From Regnicoccus frigidus (lineage in GTDB: Bacteria; Cyanobacteriota; Cyanobacteriia; PCC-6307; Cyanobiaceae), in the NCBI GenBank assembly GCA_025194985.1, contig JAOANE010000039.1:18454-82453 (forward strand): a stretch of DNA of 64,000 bases, given 5' to 3'. Position 1 is the first letter of the stretch; every line of letters starts with the position of its first letter. The position numbers and the translations under genes are program-made. The notes beneath the pieces are model-generated. The model was not told the origin of the DNA. It saw nothing but the letters and a program-made list of their open reading frames with translations, and did no database searches. Positions 59,151 to 64,000 of this stretch are shown here, one piece after another.

Positions 59151-60163
59151 CTTGCGGAATGGCCCTTAACAGATTGTCCGAGGGCAGCAAGATCATGCTC
59201 CGCATGACTCTGACGCAAGAAGACGGGGAGGTCTGCGCAGCGCTGGGCATGAATGGCATCGCTACAGAGCAGTCCCGGGCCCAGTGCCCGCCCCGTGCGC
59301 TGCAAGACGTCGTTGGCCGTTGATTCCACAGTGGCTCGCACGCGCAGCGCGGCTGACTTGGTGTCTGCCATTGGATGGGTGTCGATCCATGTGGCGGTTT
59401 CGATGAGCAGCGCACGGGCGGCGCGCAAGGTGCTGTCCATGGCGCCCAGATGGGCGGCGGCATGCGGATCGCTGGCAACTTTCGAAGATGTGGCAAGTGC
59501 TTTAGCGATGGCCACTGTGGCCCCGTACCAAACCGCTGCGATGCCGGCACCGCCCTGCCAGAAACCGGGACGGCCGCCATACTCTCCTTGACCACCGACT
59601 GCGACTGCAGGAACACCATTGAGGATGACTGTGGCACTTTCAGTGGCCGACATCCCGACCGCATTCCACTGCTGAGTTTCAATGCGGAGCCCAGGTTGGC
59701 GCAGCTGCAGCGCCACGAGGATCGGTTGCTCATCCTGCGTCCAGGCCGTCATCAGTGCTGAATCGGCCAGTGCCGCCCCTGAGCACCAAGCCTTCGTTCC
59801 GTAGAGCGCGCCTCCGTGTTTGCCCGCAAGGAATTTGACGCGTGATTGTGGAGTTTCGGCGGCCCAGACCGCCCAGATTCCTTGACCTATCGGACCGTGG
59901 AGTTCTGCAAGGATGGCCAGCGCATCGGTATGGCCTTCATAGACTTTGGCCAATGAAAGATCGTTGGCTCCAACTTCGGCTAGCGCTTGCCAGCGTTGCA
60001 GTGTTCTGCCGTCAGCTGGTCGTGGCAGGTCTGCCAGCTTGTTGGCCAGTAGCGCCCGCATGGCAACACCCACCATGTCAGGCGTGCGAAACGGCCGCTG
60101 TAAATGGCTCAATGCCTTGGTGATGCTGATTTCACCGGGCCCTGTGGAAGGTTTGAGCGTCAT
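59138..60163 (-). CDS. Acyl-CoA dehydrogenase-like protein
   Basis: 341 residues from ATG 60163; the frame is open to 60244 with a less likely start. Family features are LAKVYEGHTDALAILAEL, GIWAVWAAETP, GTKAWCSGAALADSALMTAW (the beta-domain GxKxWxTxA-type motif) and helices near the C-terminus (AAHLGAMDSTLRAARALLIE). It is shorter than normal acyl-CoA dehydrogenases (about 380) and the usual catalytic Glu is not obvious. It is the first gene of the operon with the GT2/PIG-L and methyltransferase genes. Substrate unknown. Confidence 0.82.
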   Translation of the reverse strand: MTLKPSTGPGEISITKALSHLQRPFRTPDMVGVAMRALLANKLADLPRPADGRTLQRWQALAEVGANDLSLAKVYEGHTDALAILAELHGPIGQGIWAVWAAETPQSRVKFLAGKHGGALYGTKAWCSGAALADSALMTAWTQDEQPILVALQLRQPGLRIETQQWNAVGMSATESATVILNGVPAVAVGGQGEYGGRPGFWQGGAGIAAVWYGATVAIAKALATSSKVASDPHAAAHLGAMDSTLRAARALLIETATWIDTHPMADTKSAALRVRATVESTANDVLQRTGRALGPGLLCSDAIHAQRCADLPVFLRQSHAEHDLAALGQSVKGHSARWSL

Positions 60164-60414
60164 CGAACATTTCGCACGTTGCTCGTAGAGCAGTTCAAGA
60201 GATGGCGTGCTCACCGACCTTGTGGCACCATCCGGCCCGTGCACCCTGTTGATTCATTCGCTTGATTGACAGGCCCCGTTTTGTTACCACTCCTTCTGCG
60301 GAGTATTCCAGGGAGTATTCCAGCAGGCATGGGATCGTTCTCGTGGAGGTACGATCTCATCTAAGCTGTACTTGCGAAAGCCAGTTCTCAAATCCCAGAA
60401 TTAATCCATAAGGA

Positions 60415-60498
60415 CTCAAGGATGATGATGGATTAACGGTGGCGACCTCCTTGTGCCCTGTTTTATCTTGAGCGCATGCATCCAACTTTTGCGGATGC
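60415..60498 (+). promoter_or_regulatory. csbD upstream module, copy 3
   Basis: CTCAAGGATG at 60415-60424; a -10-like TATCTT at 60464-60469; stem GCATCCA (60478-60484), 7-base loop, CGGATGC (60492-60498) with one A-C mismatch at the loop end. The aligned start of the stem is again 62 bases from the element. This is the most diverged copy, yet the spacing is unchanged. Confidence 0.6.
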
Positions 60499-60517
60499 GC
60501 AAACAATCGAGGTTATG

Positions 60518-60703
60518 ATGGGTTTGACTCAGAAAGTGGCGGCCACTGCCAAGGATATTGAAGGCAAGATCCAGGAACAGCTCGGCAAGGTTATTGGAAA
60601 TGAACAGAGTGAATTAGCAGGCAAAGCCAAGCAAGCTGAAGCTGGCGGCGAGCACAATACTGATCAGGTGGCTTGCGATACGCAATCCTTTGCTAGCCGA
60701 TAG
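60518..60703 (+). CDS. CsbD-family stress protein, copy 5
   Basis: 61 residues from ATG 60518 (MGLTQKVAATAKDIEGKIQE), chosen because the paralogs begin MGLG; ATG 60515 is directly before it. The CsbD core (LGKVIGNEQSELAGKAKQAE) is intact, but the tail (TDQVACDTQSFASR) differs from the usual VEDAKD ending, as if extended by a 3' change. It lies 81 bases after the exported csbD/ACAD region's divergent gene on the opposite strand. Confidence 0.8.
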   Translation: MGLTQKVAATAKDIEGKIQEQLGKVIGNEQSELAGKAKQAEAGGEHNTDQVACDTQSFASR

Positions 60704-60958
60704 TTTCGGCTGTGCTTGTTCTTGTCGTGGCCTTTTCACCCAGGCTGTGAATGCCGAACATTGGCCGAGAACAATCCATGGCAGTTCGCGTTTCAGGCCG
60801 CTTCAGTTGACCATCAAACCTCAGCTCTCATTGCCGATAGTGAGATAGGAGTTGCTGATGGCTCTTCATTGGCCTGTCTTTTGTCGTCGTCCCACTGCAT
60901 CGTGTCACGCTGAGTAGCGCTGCACACTTTTTCATTGCCCACCCCTATTTGTACTCTG

Positions 60959-61657
60959 ATGACTGATAACACTGTGAATGCAACCAACAGCGCTCCTGCT
61001 GCCAAGGAGCCATTCGCTTCAAGTGATGAGGCCTGCTATCAGGCTTATGCTGACTTTGCTTCCCTCTTCGAACAGGCAGACTCTGCGACTGCCACGGCAG
61101 CTGGCCTGGTGGAAGTGACGATGCCGGATGCCTCCAAGACCTCCTGGCTTCAGATCACCAGTAATGCCCTGATTGGTGCGACAGAGAATACAACGTTGAC
61201 GATGGTGCTGGAGCGTGCGATTCCACAAGGTGTTGCGATTGCCCTGGACGTGGCCTGCAAGCCTCAGTCCTGGGGGCTTGAGCCAGGCTCCATGCCGACA
61301 CAGGAAATCCTCAGGCGTTTCCGCCCATTGGCTCAAGCAGCCACTTTAATTCGCTGTACACCCGAAGAGGCCGACGGCTTCTTTTCATGTCGCGATCCAT
61401 TGAAGATTCAAAACTCTCTCCCCCAGCGCCCCGGGGTGGTGATCACGGCAGTGGATGGGTCCGTTGATTGGTGCATCGGTGGAAGGATGGGCAGCATGGG
61501 CGCCTTGATGCTCAATGATCAAGACAACTTTTTCTCTGCCCTGATCGAGTCGTTGGCTGACCGTCCCGAGCTCTTGGGCCATGCAGGTCCAGGTTCTGAT
61601 TCCAATGCTGATCCTGATGAGCTGACCGAAGCCCTGCTTTCTGCCGCCTCAACGTAA
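60959..61657 (+). CDS. Truncated, degenerate PfkB-family carbohydrate kinase
   Basis: 232 residues from ATG 60959. The central part is clearly PfkB-like: LQITSNALIG, VLERAIPQGVAIALDVACKP with QSWGLEPGSMPT, CTPEEADGFF, DPLKIQNSLPQRPGVVITAV and CIGGRMGSM. Kinases of this family are about 300-330 residues; the N-terminal substrate-binding half is missing. The catalytic GAGDxF region reads LNDQDNFFSAL, keeping Asp but losing the glycine anion hole. It is therefore probably not an active kinase. The open frame and lack of stops suggest it may still be made. Confidence 0.7.
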   Translation: MTDNTVNATNSAPAAKEPFASSDEACYQAYADFASLFEQADSATATAAGLVEVTMPDASKTSWLQITSNALIGATENTTLTMVLERAIPQGVAIALDVACKPQSWGLEPGSMPTQEILRRFRPLAQAATLIRCTPEEADGFFSCRDPLKIQNSLPQRPGVVITAVDGSVDWCIGGRMGSMGALMLNDQDNFFSALIESLADRPELLGHAGPGSDSNADPDELTEALLSAAST

Positions 61658-61722
61658 GCAAGGAGCTCATGCCAGCTATCAACGGCAGACATAGACGAGG
61701 CTACAGATTTAATCAAACTGAA

Positions 61723-61806
61723 CTCAAGGAAGTTCAAAGGTATTTGGTGAGTTGTAGCCCTTTGCATGGCCTATGGTTACTGCATACATCCATCTTGCTT
61801 GGATGT
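61723..61806 (+). promoter_or_regulatory. csbD upstream module, copy 4
   Basis: CTCAAGGAAGTTCAAAG at 61723-61739, identical over 17 bases to copy 2; a -10-like TATGGT at 61772-61777; stem ACATCCA (61786-61792), 7-base loop TCTTGCT, TGGATGT (61800-61806). The aligned stem start is 62 bases from the element. ATG 61830 follows after AAAGGAGACAATC. Confidence 0.65.
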
Positions 61807-61829
61807 TGACCATTACAAAGGAGACAATC

Positions 61830-62012
61830 ATGGGATTAGGTGAAAGGGTTGAAGCTACGGCCAAAGACCTTGAAGGCAAGGCACAGGAAACCTTCGGTAA
61901 GGTAACCGGTAGAGAAGAAGATGAGCTTGCTGGCAAAGCCAAGCAAACCCGCGCCAGTGTTCAACATGCTGTTGAAGACATGAAAGACGACGCACATGCC
62001 ACGATCAACTGA
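61830..62012 (+). CDS. CsbD-family stress protein, copy 6
   Basis: 60 residues from ATG 61830 (MGLGERVEATAKDLEGKAQE), with GGAG 8 bases before. It has the CsbD core TFGKVTGREEDELAGKAKQT and a slightly longer tail (VEDMKDDAHATIN). A strong intrinsic terminator follows at 62047-62092, so it is probably transcribed alone. Confidence 0.88.
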   Translation: MGLGERVEATAKDLEGKAQETFGKVTGREEDELAGKAKQTRASVQHAVEDMKDDAHATIN

Positions 62013-62046
62013 TTAGTTGTTCTGTTTGTTTGGCTTTCAAATCGAG

Positions 62047-62092
62047 TCTGCATACACTTTTCGGAGTGTATGCAGATTTATTTTGTTCTTTT
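62047..62092 (+). terminator. Rho-independent terminator of csbD copy 6
   Basis: TCTGCATACACT (62047-62058) pairs perfectly with AGTGTATGCAGA (62065-62076) over a TTTCGG loop, followed at once by a T-rich tail (62077-62092). This is the clearest intrinsic terminator in the window. It points right, away from csbD copy 6, and lies just before the end of the opposing amylase gene. Confidence 0.85.
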
Positions 62093-62096
62093 ATAC

Positions 62097-63575
62097 CTAG
62101 TTCTTCGGCACCCAGACTGACACCGAAGCTCCCTTGCAGCTGAATTCCCCCCAGCCTTCGTCGTTAGTGGTGACGCTATCTGAAATATGTTCGGTGATGT
62201 CATGAAAAACGCTGTTGGGCTTGCCCACCTCCATCCATTTGCGCCCATCATCACCGCTGCTCAGCAGCACCGCCATGCCGCCGGGGTTGTCCTTGTCGCC
62301 TGAGCGCGTCCAGCCGATGGTGCTGGGGTGGTCAAAGTAGTCGACCTGGTCACCGTAGGCGTAGTTGCTGCGTACAAGCAAGAACTTGTCGATGAGCCAG
62401 CGGTGGCTATCGAGCCAGATTTCGTATTCGCCGCCGTCGCTGCCCTTGTCTTTGTAGTGTGCGCCGTAATAGTCGGCGTAGAAAATGCAAGGGTAGCCAT
62501 CCTGACGCAGCAGGATCAGGGCGTAGGCCAGGGGCTTGAACCATGGCTCCACAACGGATTCGAGTGATTGCAGCGGCTGAGAATCATGGTTGTCCACCAG
62601 CGTTACGGCCAGGGCTGGCTGATCTTTCACCAGGGTATTGTCGAAGATGGTGCTGAGGTCATAGTCGTTGCCGGCTTTGCTGGCTTCGCAAAAGTTGTAA
62701 TGCAGTGGCGCATCAAACAGGTGCACATCTCCGCCCGTTTCCTTGATAAAATGATGCAGGGCCTCAATTTCATAGGACCAATACTCACCCACGGCAAACA
62801 GCCTGCGCCCGGAGGTTTTGCGGCAATGCTCTAGCCATTGTGGAAAGAACCCGGCCCGTACGTGCTTGACCGCATCAAAGCGAAAGCCATCCACCTCGGT
62901 CGTTTTGGTGTACCAGGCCCCCCAGTCATTGAGAGCCTCGCGCACCTCCCCAGACTTCATGTCGAGGTTGCAACCCATGAGGTAGTCAAAAACGCCTTTC
63001 TCTAGATCTACATTCTCGTCAAACTGTTTGCCTTCAAAAAGGTAAACAGCTTCGTAATCTGGATTGTTGTCGTCATAATCTATGGCCGTAAAGTGCCACC
63101 AGTGCCATTCCATTTCGGAATATTGACCCTGTCGACCGGGAAAATTAAAATGGGTCCACACTTTGACCGTGCGTGGTTCGTCAATCGCTTCATGGCGGTT
63201 GGCCTCGCTCATGGGTGTGGCTGTCACTTCTTCGAAGTTGTCAGCGCCCATCTTGTGGTTTAAGACCACGTCGGCATAGACACGAATGCCTGCTTCTTTG
63301 GCGGTTTTGACCGCACGCACGTAGTCGTCTTTGCTGCCGTATTTTGTACGAATGCTTCCTTTTTGATCAAACTCGCCCAGGTCGTAGAGGTCATAAACGC
63401 TGTAGCCAACGTCGTAACCGCCTGCATTGCCCTTGTAGGCGGGAGGAAGCCAGAGTGCCGTGATCCCTACGTCGGCCAGATCTTTAGCATTATCAGCAAC
63501 TTCGTTCCACAAACTTCCATCGGGTTCATTATACCAGTGGAAATATTGCATCATCACGCCATTCAGCTCAGACAT
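62097..63575 (-). CDS. amyA: Cytoplasmic alpha-amylase (GH13)
   Basis: 492 residues, no signal peptide. It starts MSELNGVMMQYFHWYNEPDG, typical of GH13 cytoplasmic amylases of the E. coli AmyA type. Conserved regions: I VYADVVLNHK, II GFRFDAVKHV (nucleophile Asp), III FAVGEYWSYE (acid/base Glu) and IV LVDNHDSQP (transition-state Asp). GYPCIFYADYYGAHY follows. It hydrolyses alpha-1,4-glucans and may help mobilise glycogen. It is a single gene, convergent with csbD copy 6. Confidence 0.94.
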   Translation of the reverse strand: MSELNGVMMQYFHWYNEPDGSLWNEVADNAKDLADVGITALWLPPAYKGNAGGYDVGYSVYDLYDLGEFDQKGSIRTKYGSKDDYVRAVKTAKEAGIRVYADVVLNHKMGADNFEEVTATPMSEANRHEAIDEPRTVKVWTHFNFPGRQGQYSEMEWHWWHFTAIDYDDNNPDYEAVYLFEGKQFDENVDLEKGVFDYLMGCNLDMKSGEVREALNDWGAWYTKTTEVDGFRFDAVKHVRAGFFPQWLEHCRKTSGRRLFAVGEYWSYEIEALHHFIKETGGDVHLFDAPLHYNFCEASKAGNDYDLSTIFDNTLVKDQPALAVTLVDNHDSQPLQSLESVVEPWFKPLAYALILLRQDGYPCIFYADYYGAHYKDKGSDGGEYEIWLDSHRWLIDKFLLVRSNYAYGDQVDYFDHPSTIGWTRSGDKDNPGGMAVLLSSGDDGRKWMEVGKPNSVFHDITEHISDSVTTNDEGWGEFSCKGASVSVWVPKN

Positions 63576-63907
63576 TTTCCATCGACTCCCTATCGGGAAT
63601 TGGCTTAGGGCTTATGTAGTTTGACAGGGGTGCCTTGTCTTTCCTGCTGGTTTGCATAGAGATTTCCTGGAGTTTCTGCGCGCTTGTTCATCTTGGCTTG
63701 GCTTTCAGGCTCGTTGCTCTCTTGCTAGCTTCGTTGATGTCTGCCCGGGCCAGGCAGCCAGTTCTCTGTCTTTGCCTTATCTCAGAACTGTGGAATGGCC
63801 AATGGCACATCATTCCAGGCGCTATTGGCCATCTTGATTAGGCAGCAAGCTCCGCAGGCAGCCCTTTTGGGATCTAGGCTGGTACGCATATACCAGTCGT
63901 CACTGCC
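63576..63907. other. Gene-free region with two inverted repeats before a transposase
   Basis: 332 bases upstream of the amylase start and the transposase start. ATGGCCAAT (63795-63803) is repeated inverted as ATTGGCCAT (63824-63832), a 9-base stem with a 20-base loop. CTGGTA-CGCATA-TACCAG (63879-63896) is a second inverted repeat just before the transposase. Either could belong to the end of the insertion sequence. I see no gene. Confidence 0.4.
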
Positions 63908-64000
63908 ATGGCTATGAATCGGATCCAGTTCCAGGCCAGCCTGTCGCTGCCCCAGTTTATTGAGCTCTACGGAACCGAGCAAAAATGTGAAGTTGCCCTG
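63908..64000 (+). mobile_element. IS1595-family transposase, N-terminal part (cut by window end)
   Basis: From ATG 63908 the frame stays open to the window edge: MAMNRIQFQASLSLPQFIEL then YGTEQKCEVAL. This is the N-terminus of IS1595-type transposases (pattern QFQxGLSLPEFLxxYGTExxCExAL), which precedes a zinc ribbon and a DDE/ISXO2-like domain. Only 31 codons are visible, so completeness cannot be judged. Confidence 0.7.

Noticed and set aside
40003..64000. Right-hand attachment site copy of the tRNA-Val 3' end
   Set aside because: I looked for the T-arm/acceptor sequence downstream and did not see a repeat, and no integrase gene is present, so island borders are not claimed.

Overview
The window is high-GC cyanobacterial DNA, most likely from a Synechococcus/Cyanobium-type picocyanobacterium. 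It carries the D subunit of Mg-chelatase, the NDH-1 genes ndhJ-ndhK-ndhC, the photosystem II set rubA-ycf48-psbE-psbF-psbL-psbJ, an orange carotenoid protein (OCP) locus with its recovery protein, and compact core genes with 4-base overlaps.

Layout. (1) 1-3.07 kb is a toxin-antitoxin graveyard: MNT/HEPN, DUF433/DUF5615, ribbon-helix-helix-like/Doc and VapB/VapC pairs. At least three pairs are broken by frameshifts or internal deletions, and three copies of a short decaying gene end lie between them. (2) 3.1-12.0 kb holds SelO, a D-2-hydroxyacid dehydrogenase, a long MscS channel, a DUF3598 protein, an epimerase-like protein, a PPC-glutaredoxin fusion and YccF. (3) 12.2-14.3 kb is the photoprotection locus ocp-crtW-frp; crtW has a one-base frameshift as read. 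(4) 14.4-39.9 kb is core: chlD, an Mla-type lipid transporter pair, yvcK, ndhJKC, the PSII assembly cluster, sugar-nucleotide genes around hisS, queE, pyrG, dps, aspS, gcvT, speB-speE, arfB, mazG, and a tRNA-Val at its edge. (5) 40.1-64 kb is accessory in content and looks clearly lower in GC. It holds a bufferin-type copper-peptide operon (bufA-bufB-bufC), a biliverdin-type phytochrome/response regulator/hybrid kinase operon, six CsbD paralogs with two DUF1328 membrane proteins, a transglutaminase-like protein, several oxidoreductases, a tightly coupled acyl-CoA dehydrogenase-like / GT2-PIG-L / NodS-like methyltransferase operon, a degenerate PfkB fragment, a cytoplasmic alpha-amylase, and the start of an IS1595-type transposase.

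How the parts work together. The OCP locus encodes the quencher, the ketolase that makes its pigment, and the protein that resets it. The psb/rubA/ycf48 block builds PSII. The accessory half reads as a stress and sensing region. Its most striking pattern is that the four cytoplasmic csbD genes share one upstream module: a CTCAAGGA element, a TAT-like -10 box, and an RCATCCA-N7-YGGATGY hairpin whose aligned start is exactly 62 bases after the element in every copy. This looks like an undescribed local regulon. The second candidate system is the three-gene ACAD / GT-PIG-L / methyltransferase operon, whose product I cannot name.
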